Of a stretch of DNA of 6,873 nt, positions 1 to 6,666 are shown in pieces (the stretch's first letter is position 1; each line of letters opens with the position of its first letter). The notes under the pieces are model-generated. The model had not been told where the DNA came from. It saw only the letters and a program-made list of their open reading frames with translations, and did not search any database. The stretch comes from Chitinophagales bacterium (GTDB lineage: Bacteria; Bacteroidota; Bacteroidia; Chitinophagales; BACL12). The DNA is taken from positions 1 to 6,873 of the forward strand of contig JACMJP010000421.1 of the NCBI GenBank assembly GCA_014380545.1, read 5' to 3'. The position numbers and the translations under genes are program-made.

Positions 1-86
1 CTTTCAGAATTATTTACACAAGAGCTCACCTTTAATAAAACCTTCGTAAAAAATTGGAATAAATCAACTGTTCAATTTGCGGGATA

Positions 87-113
87 TTTGAATAATACAT
101 TAATAGACATTTG
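87..113 (+). promoter_or_regulatory. Possible Bacteroidota-type promoter for the DUF4476 gene
   Basis: TTTG at 87-90 could be the -33 element and GACATTTG at 106-113 the -7 element (consensus TAnnTTTG, one mismatch). The spacer of 15 bases is shorter than the usual 17-23, so this is weak. It would give a leader of roughly 60 bases, longer than for the other genes in the window. Confidence 0.3.
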
Positions 114-171
114 TATTTCTTTTACTATGATAATTTCAAATGGCATGATAATGGTTTCCCCGGCAGAAAAA

Positions 172-178
172 AAGGAGG
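172..178 (+). promoter_or_regulatory. Strong Shine-Dalgarno sequence deciding the start at 183
   Basis: AAGGAGG ends four bases before the ATG at 183. It matches the anti-Shine-Dalgarno core fully, which is unusual in Bacteroidota, where most genes (including the others here) lack such a site. Together with the signal peptide that begins at this ATG it fixes the start. Confidence 0.6.
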
Positions 179-182
179 TAAT

Positions 183-917
183 ATGAAAAATTCACTACCC
201 AAAATTATTTGTGCTTTAATTATGAATGCGCAATCTTTATTTGCCTATGCTTCTGGCACAGATTATAAAGACTTTTCGTCTCTTGAAATTAAATCGTATG
301 GTGCTGGATATTTTACAGTTTCAATAGACAGACAATATTTTCAGAACCCTGTGAAGAATTTTTTACTTTCCAATATAGAACCCGGAGATCATAAAATTGA
401 AATATTTACTGAAAGAGCTGTGCATCATGGTTATTATACTTCAACGCAGCAGGTGAAATTATTTTCCGGTATTATTTATCTTAAACCCGCTTCACTTATT
501 CAGGGGATTATTGATGAGCATGGCAGATTTTATATTGACGATATTGATCCTCTGACACATTACGAATATTATCATGATGAATATTATCAGCCTGATTATC
601 ACCAGCAACCTGTTTATGCAAAACCTTATGCAATGAATGACAGGGCCTTTCTGCAGTTAGTAAATGTGCTGGAAGACCAGTGGTTTGATGATACAAGATT
701 AGATGTTGCAATACAGGCTTTACAAAATAGCTGGCTTACATCGGCCCAGGTAAAAGAAATATTACAATTGTTTTGGTTTGAAGATTCAAAATTATCTTTT
801 GCAAAAGCGGCATATAAAAAAGTTGTTGATCCGCAGAGTTATTTTGTTATATATAAAGAATTTTGGTTTAGCAGCAGTGTGGATGATTTGAACGATTATA
901 TTTCATCGTACCGGTAA
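183..917 (+). CDS. Exported DUF4476 domain-containing protein
   Basis: This is a 244-residue exported protein of unknown function. Residues 1-23 form a signal peptide (Lys at 3 and 7, hydrophobic core, AYA|S as the likely cleavage site). Residues about 27-122 look like a small all-beta domain, with short strands around the phrases NIEPGDHKIEIF and GIIYLKPASLIQGI, as is common in front of DUF4476. Residues 124-149 form a Tyr/His-rich linker (8 Tyr, 3 His). Residues about 151-242 match the helical DUF4476 domain (MNDRAFLQLV, then WFDDTRLDVA, then FWFEDSKLSFAKAAY), with its repeated short helical units. DUF4476 is a Bacteroidota-centred domain without an established biochemical role. The start at 183 is supported by the Shine-Dalgarno site; the in-frame ATG at 111 would hide the signal peptide. 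An intrinsic terminator 27 bases after the stop makes it a single-gene transcript. Domain call fairly sure, function unknown. Confidence 0.85.
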   Translation: MKNSLPKIICALIMNAQSLFAYASGTDYKDFSSLEIKSYGAGYFTVSIDRQYFQNPVKNFLLSNIEPGDHKIEIFTERAVHHGYYTSTQQVKLFSGIIYLKPASLIQGIIDEHGRFYIDDIDPLTHYEYYHDEYYQPDYHQQPVYAKPYAMNDRAFLQLVNVLEDQWFDDTRLDVAIQALQNSWLTSAQVKEILQLFWFEDSKLSFAKAAYKKVVDPQSYFVIYKEFWFSSSVDDLNDYISSYR

Positions 918-943
918 AAATAAATTGACTTGTAATTTTTAAA

Positions 944-970
944 GCCTTCGACATAAGCGAAGGTTTTTTT
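944..970 (+). terminator. Rho-independent terminator after the DUF4476 gene
   Basis: A perfect six-base-pair stem CCTTCG (945-950) / CGAAGG (958-963) closes a seven-base loop and runs into seven T residues (964-970). A bases before the stem can extend pairing into the T tract, so it could also serve as a weak terminator for the other strand. It separates the first gene from the beta-helix gene. Confidence 0.88.
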
Positions 971-1007
971 ATTCTGGTTTAACCGGACAGATGGTTGATA
1001 ATAAAAC

Positions 1008-1036
1008 TTGCGCCTGTTTAAATTCATTTATCTTTA
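1008..1036 (+). promoter_or_regulatory. Bacteroidota-type promoter of the beta-helix gene
   Basis: TTG at 1008-1010, an 18-base spacer, then TATCTTTA at 1029-1036 fit the -33 TTG / -7 TAnnTTTG pattern with one mismatch in the last base. Transcription would begin near 1041-1044, so the in-frame ATGs at 991 and 1036 would lie upstream of the transcript or inside the promoter, which favours the ATG at 1048. Confidence 0.5.
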
Positions 1037-1047
1037 TGAAAAATTGT

Positions 1048-2820
1048 ATGCAGCGCATTTTTTCCATTTGTCTTTTATTTTTTTTACTCCAATTCGTTTC
1101 AGCAACTAATTATTATGTTTCTACATACGGTGATAATTTAAATACAGGCACCTCAACTGCATCATCATGGAAGGAGATTCAATTTGCATTGGACAATGCA
1201 GCACCCGGGGACACAATATTTATACTGGAAGGGATATATTATGAAAAAACAGAATGGAGCGTTCCGGGCGAAAGCGGTAACTATATTACACTCATGAATT
1301 ATGCAGATGATTCTGTTATTATTGATGGAACCGATGTGGGAAATGGTCAGGCCCTGATGTATTTGGAGAATATGAATTATATACGCATTGAAGGTTTGCG
1401 ATTTACAAATCACAATGGTAATTATCAGCCTGTAATAAATTGTTATGGTGCCAATAGCCACATTGAAATCCGTAATTGTGAATTTTATAATACAATGTGT
1501 AATGATAGCTATACAATTTTAATGGAGGGCAGCGGGGATGATTTTATTATCGATAATAATTATTTACATGACATTGAAGGTGATAATGCTGTAGGGATAT
1601 TGTTTGTTGGATCAGATATTTTAATACCATTTTCAAATATTATCATTCGAAATAATACTTTGGAAAATATTGACCCGGCACCAAGTGAAGGAATTGCAGT
1701 AAATGGAAATGTTGATGGCTTTGAAATAAGCAATAACTATTTATCTAACATTAATAATATTGGAATTGTGATGATAGGTGGAGAAGACTGGGTAAATACA
1801 AACGATGCAGTGAATTTTGCAAGAAATGGTATTTGCAAATGGAATACTGTTAAACATGCAAATTCAATATATGGTGGAGGATATGCTGCCGGAGTTTACG
1901 TAGACGGCGGCAAAAATATTATTGTAGAAAATAATACAGTAACAGGAAGTGATGTCGGTTTGGAAATAGGGTGTGAGAATGCAGGATTTATTACAGAAAA
2001 TATAACAGTAAGAAATAATGTTTTATATAAAAATGAAAAAGCAGGATTGGGTTTTGGCGGATATGATTATCCTTCTACAGGAAATGTGATCAATTGTTCA
2101 TTTACGGGAAATACGGTTTTTGATAATGATAGTTTGCTTACAGGTTTTGGACAATTATGGATACAACATGCTGAAAATTGTGTTGTGAAGAATAATATCT
2201 TTTATGCAAAAAAATCCGCCACTGTTTTAAATGCTTATGACTGGAATATTTCTGAACTAGGTAACCTGCTTGATTATAATTTGTATTATTCAGTAAGTGA
2301 TGCTGAGTTTTATTTTGATGGCGATCTTATATCAGGAATTGATAATTATAAAACCATAAGCGGGCAGGATGAACATTCTTTATTTGCTGACCCTGAATTT
2401 GTAAACGAAGATGAATTTGATTTTCATATAAATATGTTTTCTCTTGCTGTTAATGCCGGAGATACTACATATAGCCCGGCGATTGATGAGGTTGATATGG
2501 ACTGGGAAGAAAGAATTAGCGGATATTATATTGATATTGGTGCAGATGAATACCCTATTGAACCTACTGAGATATTTTCAATTGATACCAAAGTCATAAA
2601 TTTTTATCCAAACCCGGTAATTGATATCCTGTCAATCGAAAAGCCGGATGACTCACCCGCAACCATAACAGTTAAAACGATGGCTGGAGCTTCTATGTTT
2701 CAGAGAGATATTAATGAAAAAACAACACAGCTTGACTTATCAGCATTGCCTCCATCTGTTTATTTACTAACTGTATTAAAAAGTGATAGTAAGGAATTTA
2801 TCAGGGTTATTAAATTATAA
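1048..2820 (+). CDS. Secreted right-handed beta-helix protein with T9SS type A sorting domain
   Basis: The product has 590 residues from the ATG at 1048. Residues 1-19 are a signal peptide ending VSA|T. Residues about 20-65 carry the opening common to secreted beta-helix proteins (NYYVSTYGD, SSWKEIQFAL, PGDTIFILEG-Y). About ten parallel beta-helix coils follow to roughly residue 400, each with an N-rich turn, for example FIIDNNYLHDI, IIIRNNTLENI, FEISNNYLSNI, IIVENNTV and ITVRNNVLY. Residues about 443-502 resemble the choice-of-anchor Q type module (FADPEFV, DFHI, AVNAGD, DIGADEY). Residues 516-590 are a T9SS type A sorting domain (FYPNP, then VYLLTVL, ending RVIKL), which directs passage through the outer membrane by the type IX system. 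Such folds occur in polysaccharide lyases and in adhesins; I cannot assign a catalytic residue, so no enzyme activity is claimed. Starts at 1036 or 991 are possible, but the putative promoter overlaps 1036. It is probably transcribed alone or with the downstream lipoprotein gene. Confidence 0.88.
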   Translation: MQRIFSICLLFFLLQFVSATNYYVSTYGDNLNTGTSTASSWKEIQFALDNAAPGDTIFILEGIYYEKTEWSVPGESGNYITLMNYADDSVIIDGTDVGNGQALMYLENMNYIRIEGLRFTNHNGNYQPVINCYGANSHIEIRNCEFYNTMCNDSYTILMEGSGDDFIIDNNYLHDIEGDNAVGILFVGSDILIPFSNIIIRNNTLENIDPAPSEGIAVNGNVDGFEISNNYLSNINNIGIVMIGGEDWVNTNDAVNFARNGICKWNTVKHANSIYGGGYAAGVYVDGGKNIIVENNTVTGSDVGLEIGCENAGFITENITVRNNVLYKNEKAGLGFGGYDYPSTGNVINCSFTGNTVFDNDSLLTGFGQLWIQHAENCVVKNNIFYAKKSATVLNAYDWNISELGNLLDYNLYYSVSDAEFYFDGDLISGIDNYKTISGQDEHSLFADPEFVNEDEFDFHINMFSLAVNAGDTTYSPAIDEVDMDWEERISGYYIDIGADEYPIEPTEIFSIDTKVINFYPNPVIDILSIEKPDDSPATITVKTMAGASMFQRDINEKTTQLDLSALPPSVYLLTVLKSDSKEFIRVIKL

Positions 2821-2849
2821 TATGTTTTATATCACAAAAACAATCTCAT

Positions 2850-2857
2850 TATATTTA
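2850..2857 (+). promoter_or_regulatory. Possible -7 element for the lipoprotein gene
   Basis: TATATTTA matches TAnnTTTG except in the last base, the same deviation as in the promoter of the preceding gene. It lies 18 bases before the ATG at 2876. No clear -33 TTG is seen, so read-through from the beta-helix gene remains possible. Confidence 0.3.
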
Positions 2858-2875
2858 CCCCGTTATAAGTCTATC

Positions 2876-3457
2876 ATGAGAAAAAGAGCTATTATTTGTT
2901 GCATTGCAATTATCTGCTTGTTGGCGATTTCATGTTCAACGCAAAAAATGTCATTTAATGAAGGGGCATTGTTAGGTAAAGAAACAATTTATACTTATCA
3001 AACGGAGAAAAATGAAATTTCAGTAGTAGAAGATTATGCATTAATATCTGTTAATAATCCTGCCGAAATAAAACAGCCTTCCAAAGGGAAAAATATTTTT
3101 GATAAAGATATTCTGCATATTAATAAATCAATGCAAATGCATTACGAAATTGATTCCGCTGAAGAAGACTCAATAGAAGAACCAAAATTACATCCGCTTA
3201 TTCCGTCAGGTGCGGGATTATTTGCAATTGGTGTTGCAGCAACAGCTGTTTCAGTTTTAAGCGGCGGACTTTCAATTTTTATTGGAATAGGCGCTATGAT
3301 AGCCGGAATTTTATTAACCAACTTCGGATATAAAAAAGTGAAAGAAGATCCTAAAAAATGGAAAGGTGAAAAACTTGCCCTCGCAGTTTATTATACATTA
3401 ATACCTGTGGGCCTGCTTTTAATGTTCTATCCTTTGTATTTGTTATTTCTTATTTAA
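2876..3457 (+). CDS. Putative lipoprotein with C-terminal membrane helices, function unknown
   Basis: The protein has 193 residues from the ATG at 2876. The N-terminus MRKR plus a hydrophobic stretch and the lipobox-like LAISC (Cys20) indicate a lipoprotein signal. Residues 21-100 are polar with no recognised domain; 92-102 are strongly acidic (EIDSAEEDSIE). Residues 113-151 are Gly/Ala/Ile-rich and can form one or two membrane helices, then a basic loop (YKKVKEDPKKWKGEK, 152-166), then a final helix at 167-192. The loop between hydrophobic segments resembles DUF4190-like small membrane proteins of Bacteroidota, where a K-x-DP-x-K/Y-KG loop joins two helices; this is recall from general patterns, not a search. 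The upstream in-frame ATG at 2783 would overlap the beta-helix gene and hide the lipobox. The 55-base gap to that gene allows co-transcription. It converges with the regulator gene, 51 bases away, and no clear terminator is visible between them. Confidence 0.72.
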   Translation: MRKRAIICCIAIICLLAISCSTQKMSFNEGALLGKETIYTYQTEKNEISVVEDYALISVNNPAEIKQPSKGKNIFDKDILHINKSMQMHYEIDSAEEDSIEEPKLHPLIPSGAGLFAIGVAATAVSVLSGGLSIFIGIGAMIAGILLTNFGYKKVKEDPKKWKGEKLALAVYYTLIPVGLLLMFYPLYLLFLI

Positions 3458-3508
3458 GTGTTGAAATTTTTAACAGAAATAAATTTAGCGTCTTATTTGC
3501 TTAAACAT

Positions 3509-4549
3509 TTATTTATTAACCATTCCTTTATCAGCAATCAGTATTTTACCTTTTGCTTCATCAATCTGCTTCCGCAGTTTGCGGAAAAATTTTATTCTTG
3601 ATTTTTCAGAAACACCACTAATTAAATTAGATTTACTTAAGATCCGGCTTAACCATTCCTCAGTTTCTGTACAATATGCTTCCTCTGTACAAATGAGCAT
3701 ATTAAATGTCTGGTGGCTGATAAAAGTTGTCCTTTTGCCATCTGCATACGTAACCACTGTATTGTTGCCTAATAAAATATCACTTTGATATAATTGATAA
3801 GCACCATGTTGTTGTGTTTCTTTGTGGCCAATAAGCTTTGTGCTTTTTTCAGCCATATGTTCAATGTCATTTAATAATAATTGCAATGTGTCAAGAATTT
3901 CAATGGCATCATCCGTGGTATTAAAATAACCGCTTTCCCAGTAAAAATCTATTTGCTGCAGGGTAGTATCCAGCACATTATAGCTCCATATTTCATTGCT
4001 CGGAATTTGCAGATATCCCTCATGAATTTTTTTTGCTATCAATAATAATTCTTTGTCAATATCACTTTTTTGAAACCCGCTTTTAAAATCTTCAACACCT
4101 AATATTACTTTCATCCAAAAATGGAATTTAAAAATGCACAGCGGATCATAACCATAATGCTGAAATAGCGGAGTGTCAATAGCAGCATAAACTATTTTTT
4201 TTTCATCAGCAGACAAAATGCCTTCAATTGTTTTTAATTGAAGAGAAAGATATTTTTTAAAAGTTGCCGAATTATTATCGGGAGCAACATACCTGAATGT
4301 AGCAAGCCCTCTCACACTATCCACAAATAAACTAATGGGCAATTTATAATGATTACACAATGTAATTGCTTCATCAATGCTCATTGCAGTATCTCCACGA
4401 AGCCTTCTGTAAGCGCTGTCCTGGCTCACCTGCAAAATATCAGCTATGGCTTCAGGCAAAGCAGTATCTTCCGGAAGTAATTGTTTTAACACCCTGAAAA
4501 AACTTAATTGAAAGGGGTTTTGCATGGCAGTTTCATTTGTATGCTGCAT
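3509..4549 (-). CDS. Helix-turn-helix transcriptional regulator-like protein with long C-terminal domain
   Basis: This 346-residue protein has no signal peptide or membrane segment and should be cytoplasmic. Residues about 30-75 look like a Cro/C1-type helix-turn-helix: AIADILQVSQDSAYRRLRG, then SIDEAITLCNHYKLPISLF, in which the recognition helix would be around DSAYRRLRG. The remaining 270 residues are a mixed alpha/beta region I do not recognise, with aromatic-rich helices (FHFWMK, IDFYWESGYF) and a basic C-terminal helix (KSRIKFFRKLRKQ). Proteins of this plan, a short N-terminal HTH on a long family-specific domain, recur in Bacteroidota and their targets are mostly unknown. The ATG at 4527 (residue 9, MQNPFQ) is an alternative start: TACCTTTC at 4557-4550 on this strand resembles a -7 element and abuts the ATG at 4549. 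It lies between two T9SS cargo genes and is divergent from the propeller gene, so it could regulate that gene, but nothing in the sequence proves this. Confidence 0.8.
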   Translation of the reverse strand: MQHTNETAMQNPFQLSFFRVLKQLLPEDTALPEAIADILQVSQDSAYRRLRGDTAMSIDEAITLCNHYKLPISLFVDSVRGLATFRYVAPDNNSATFKKYLSLQLKTIEGILSADEKKIVYAAIDTPLFQHYGYDPLCIFKFHFWMKVILGVEDFKSGFQKSDIDKELLLIAKKIHEGYLQIPSNEIWSYNVLDTTLQQIDFYWESGYFNTTDDAIEILDTLQLLLNDIEHMAEKSTKLIGHKETQQHGAYQLYQSDILLGNNTVVTYADGKRTTFISHQTFNMLICTEEAYCTETEEWLSRILSKSNLISGVSEKSRIKFFRKLRKQIDEAKGKILIADKGMVNK

Positions 4550-4617
4550 GAAAGGTAATACTTATTTTTATAAACATTCTGAATGGCACTATGATAGCAG
4601 GTGGTTTAAATTATACC

Positions 4618-4625
4618 TACATTTG
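4618..4625 (+). promoter_or_regulatory. -7 promoter element of the propeller gene
   Basis: TACATTTG is a perfect match to TAnnTTTG. It lies 13 bases before the ATG at 4639, giving a very short leader, and it lies inside the longer reading frame that begins at 4591, arguing against that start. No good TTG is present at the usual -33 distance, which could mean an activator is needed. The divergent regulator gene starts about 70 bases away. Confidence 0.5.
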
Positions 4626-4638
4626 TAATAACACAAAA

Positions 4639-6333
4639 ATGAAAAATATGCAAAGGGTAATTATTTGTTTTTTTATCATCTCCTTTTTATTCATCTACAC
4701 ACAACAAATTAATGCACAATGTTCATGGGTAATGGGCAGCAGTGAAACAGCAGATTACAGTGCAGATTCATGGTCTCTAACTTATGATGATGAAGATAAT
4801 TATTATGTAGCCGGGGCATTCAGGGAAGAATTTACCGCAAGCGGCATTTCTTTTAATGCACCTGAAAGAGGACAGGGTTATTTTGTTGCAAAATATAATA
4901 CGGAGGGCGAAATTATTTGGGGAAAAGTAATTGAGGCATTTGCAGAAAGTATTTCTTTTCTGCCAAAAATTGAGCGCATTGATGATCGTTTATTTATAGC
5001 AGGTGCTGCAAGCAATGATATTATTGTAGATGGCGTTAATTATGGCGATGCTGACCTTTATAATATTTTTTTAATCGGGATGGATACCGTTGGTAATTTT
5101 GAATTTGTGCATACATTTCCTGATTCTGCATCTGCGGCTTTTCCATATGTTGCCGGAATAACGAGGGATAATCAGAATAAAATTTATATAACTGGAAGAT
5201 TTTCCGGATATCTTAATTGGGGGCCAGTAACAGCTACATCATCAAGTCATACAACCTATGTGGCAAAATTTAATAGCAATGGTAATTTTATTGATTATGA
5301 TAAAACATCAAGTCCGGGTGCTGCAACATCAAGGGGTTGGGCTATTACAGCTGATTCAGATAACAATGTAATATTTGGCGGTTTTTTTCAAAATACATTA
5401 AGCTTCAACACTTGCTTTCAGGAGCTAACAGAAATATCAGCAGGCACAAGTCCTTATATTGTAAAAATGGATAGTACATTTAATTGTTTGTGGATGATAG
5501 TGGGTGATAAAGAACAGGAGTTTAGTCCTGTATATGGAATTACAACAGACGCTGAAAATAATATTTATGCATGTGGAAATTTTAAAGACACAATTTCATT
5601 TAACGGAACAATATTAACAGATAATGAGGGTACTTTTTTTCTGCTAAAATTAAATAGTGATGGTAATGTGATCTGGGCAAAAAACTTTGGTAATGCTAAT
5701 ACAACAGGGCAGGCAGCATCAAGCGTAAATATTGATTCTGCGGGAAATATCTGGGTTACAGGCTGGCAATTAGTAAATTCAAATTATGGAGCTGTTACCT
5801 TAAATGGTGAAGGTGTTTTTGCAGTTAAATTAGATTCTTCAGGAAATGTTCTGGAAGGAATTAAAGGCGAAGGTTTGGCAACGAGTTATGCATCTGAAAT
5901 TGATAATGAAGGAAATTTAATTATTTCAGGTGCTGCTGAGGGAGAGGTAATTAGTTTTGATGATGCTGAGGGATATGAATATTCATCAGGTTCTTCAAAA
6001 GGTTTTTTTATTTTGCGGTATTACCTGGATTCAGATTCATGCATTGATGATAGTATTCCGGATGCAATTAATGAAATTAAAATAATAAATGATTTGGTTA
6101 TTTCACCCAATCCCTCAAATGGGGATTTTTCTATTATTTATGAAAGCAATACTACTGAAGAAGCTGATATACTGATTTATGATGTTGCAGGGAAACAAAT
6201 TCAATCAGCAATAACGCATATATATTCAGGGGAAAATAATATCCCAATTCATATTGAACCAGCACCGGGCTATTACACAGTTAAGATGCGAACACAAAAA
6301 CAATTATATGTGAGCCGTGTGTTGATAGAATAA
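4639..6333 (+). CDS. Secreted seven-repeat beta-propeller-like protein with T9SS type A sorting domain
   Basis: The product has 564 residues from the ATG at 4639. Residues 1-26 are a signal peptide (hydrophobic core FFIISFLFIY, then INA|Q). Seven related repeats of about 45-60 residues follow, starting near 49, 110, 174, 237, 303, 365 and 421. A typical unit runs D-x-x-x-N-x-Y/I-x-x-G-x-F, then a variable strand with FNG or similar, then (F/Y)-(V/L)-x-K-(Y/L/F)-(N/D)-S-x-G-N-x-x-W. Clear examples are DDEDNYYVAGAF with FVAKYNTEGEIIW, and TDAENNIYACGNF with LLKLNSDGNVIW. This is the pattern of SBBP-type beta-propeller repeats, and seven copies fit one closed propeller. Residues about 485-564 are the T9SS sorting domain (VISPNPSNGDFSI, DVAGK, then YYTVKM and a final strand ending VLIE). 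No catalytic residues are recognisable; a surface or extracellular binding role is an inference. Single-gene unit, followed by the B12 riboswitch promoter without a visible terminator. Confidence 0.87.
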   Translation: MKNMQRVIICFFIISFLFIYTQQINAQCSWVMGSSETADYSADSWSLTYDDEDNYYVAGAFREEFTASGISFNAPERGQGYFVAKYNTEGEIIWGKVIEAFAESISFLPKIERIDDRLFIAGAASNDIIVDGVNYGDADLYNIFLIGMDTVGNFEFVHTFPDSASAAFPYVAGITRDNQNKIYITGRFSGYLNWGPVTATSSSHTTYVAKFNSNGNFIDYDKTSSPGAATSRGWAITADSDNNVIFGGFFQNTLSFNTCFQELTEISAGTSPYIVKMDSTFNCLWMIVGDKEQEFSPVYGITTDAENNIYACGNFKDTISFNGTILTDNEGTFFLLKLNSDGNVIWAKNFGNANTTGQAASSVNIDSAGNIWVTGWQLVNSNYGAVTLNGEGVFAVKLDSSGNVLEGIKGEGLATSYASEIDNEGNLIISGAAEGEVISFDDAEGYEYSSGSSKGFFILRYYLDSDSCIDDSIPDAINEIKIINDLVISPNPSNGDFSIIYESNTTEEADILIYDVAGKQIQSAITHIYSGENNIPIHIEPAPGYYTVKMRTQKQLYVSRVLIE

Positions 6334-6363
6334 AATTTCTGTTTTTCACAATATTTTATTTTA

Positions 6364-6371
6364 TACATTTG
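6364..6371 (+). promoter_or_regulatory. -7 promoter element of the B12-regulated transcript
   Basis: TACATTTG is a perfect TAnnTTTG and identical to the element in front of the propeller gene. Transcription would start near 6378, a few bases ahead of the riboswitch. A poor -33 candidate (TCTG, 6338-6341) lies 22 bases upstream. Confidence 0.55.
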
Positions 6372-6393
6372 CTGCGCATTATCGGTTGATCAG

Positions 6394-6583
6394 AATATTA
6401 TAATGTTCTGGTCTTAAAAGGGAATCCGGTGGAAAACCGGAGCAGTCCCCACTGCTGTAATCCTTATAAGTATTTGCAACATTCTTTAGCCACTGTTTAA
6501 AATTGATAACGGGAAGGCGTTGCAAAAAGGAGAGCCAGAAGACCTGCCAATATTTGCATAAGTCAAAAACTTTTGGGGCAAAG
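6394..6583 (+). ncRNA. Cobalamin (adenosylcobalamin/B12) riboswitch
   Basis: All conserved blocks of the cobalamin aptamer are present in order. P1 can form from AATATT at 6394-6399 with AATATT at 6549-6554. GGGAA is at 6420-6424, followed by a CCGGT/ACCGG hairpin (6426-6430 with 6436-6440) and a GCAGT/ACTGC hairpin (6442-6446 with 6451-6455) with loop CCCC and the trailing CTGTAA. TTGCAAC (6474-6480) pairs with GTTGCAA (6519-6525), enclosing GCCACTG (6489-6495) and GGGAAGGC (6511-6518). The B12 box AGCCAGAAGACCTGCC is at 6533-6548. Downstream, CTTT/AAAG (6570-6573 with 6580-6583) forms a hairpin whose loop contains GGGG, complementary to the CCCC loop, the kissing interaction typical of this class. 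Binding of B12 normally represses the downstream gene, here the exported protein starting at 6667. Confidence 0.95.
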
Positions 6584-6666
6584 GTTTCTGCTGCGGATAA
6601 TATATGCATGTATTATTCTCATTTATTTATTAGCCCTCATTTTTTAACTTTTTAAAACAAAAGACT
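6584..6666 (+). promoter_or_regulatory. Expression platform between B12 riboswitch and the downstream gene
   Basis: This stretch holds an AT-rich hairpin, GGATAATA (6595-6602) with TATTATTC (6611-6618), and a GCCCT at 6633-6637 that could pair with GGGGC at 6575-6579 (one G-U pair), competing with the kissing loop. A T-rich run follows at 6640-6652. No strong compact terminator and no Shine-Dalgarno before the ATG are visible, so control could be at translation or by a weak terminator; this cannot be decided from the sequence. Confidence 0.45.

Larger units (their letters stand above)
1..182 (+). other. Leader region upstream of the DUF4476 gene, with an open frame of doubtful meaning
   Basis: No complete gene is recognisable here. 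Frame 1 is open from the first base to a TGA at 184-186, which overlaps the ATG at 183 in an ATGA arrangement. Its translation is low in recognisable features, so it may be the tail of an upstream gene, a short upstream ORF beginning at the ATG at 127 (19 codons), or chance. The ATG at 111 in the frame of the downstream gene gives a 24-residue extension that would sit in front of a good signal peptide, so it was not used as the start. A purine-rich AAGGAGG lies at 172-178. Confidence 0.35.

Noticed and set aside
508..711. Minus-strand open frame of 67 codons inside the DUF4476 gene
   Set aside because: It lies wholly within a well-supported gene on the other strand, has no recognisable domain or promoter, and its composition reflects the reverse complement of the Tyr/His-rich coding stretch.
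1165..1461. Minus-strand open frame of 98 codons inside the beta-helix gene
   Set aside because: Antisense to conserved beta-helix coding sequence, Ile-rich with no recognisable domain; a shadow frame of AT-rich coding DNA.
3458..3508. Possible bidirectional terminator between the convergent lipoprotein and regulator genes
   Set aside because: Only weak AT pairings such as AAATTT/AAATTT are visible, with no GC-containing stem followed by a T run.
3579..3788. Plus-strand open frame of 69 codons inside the regulator gene
   Set aside because: Antisense to the C-terminal part of the HTH protein and without a domain or promoter of its own.
6379..6609. Minus-strand open frame of 76 codons between the propeller gene and the last gene
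   Set aside because: It is the reverse complement of the B12 riboswitch, whose conserved structure fully explains the sequence.
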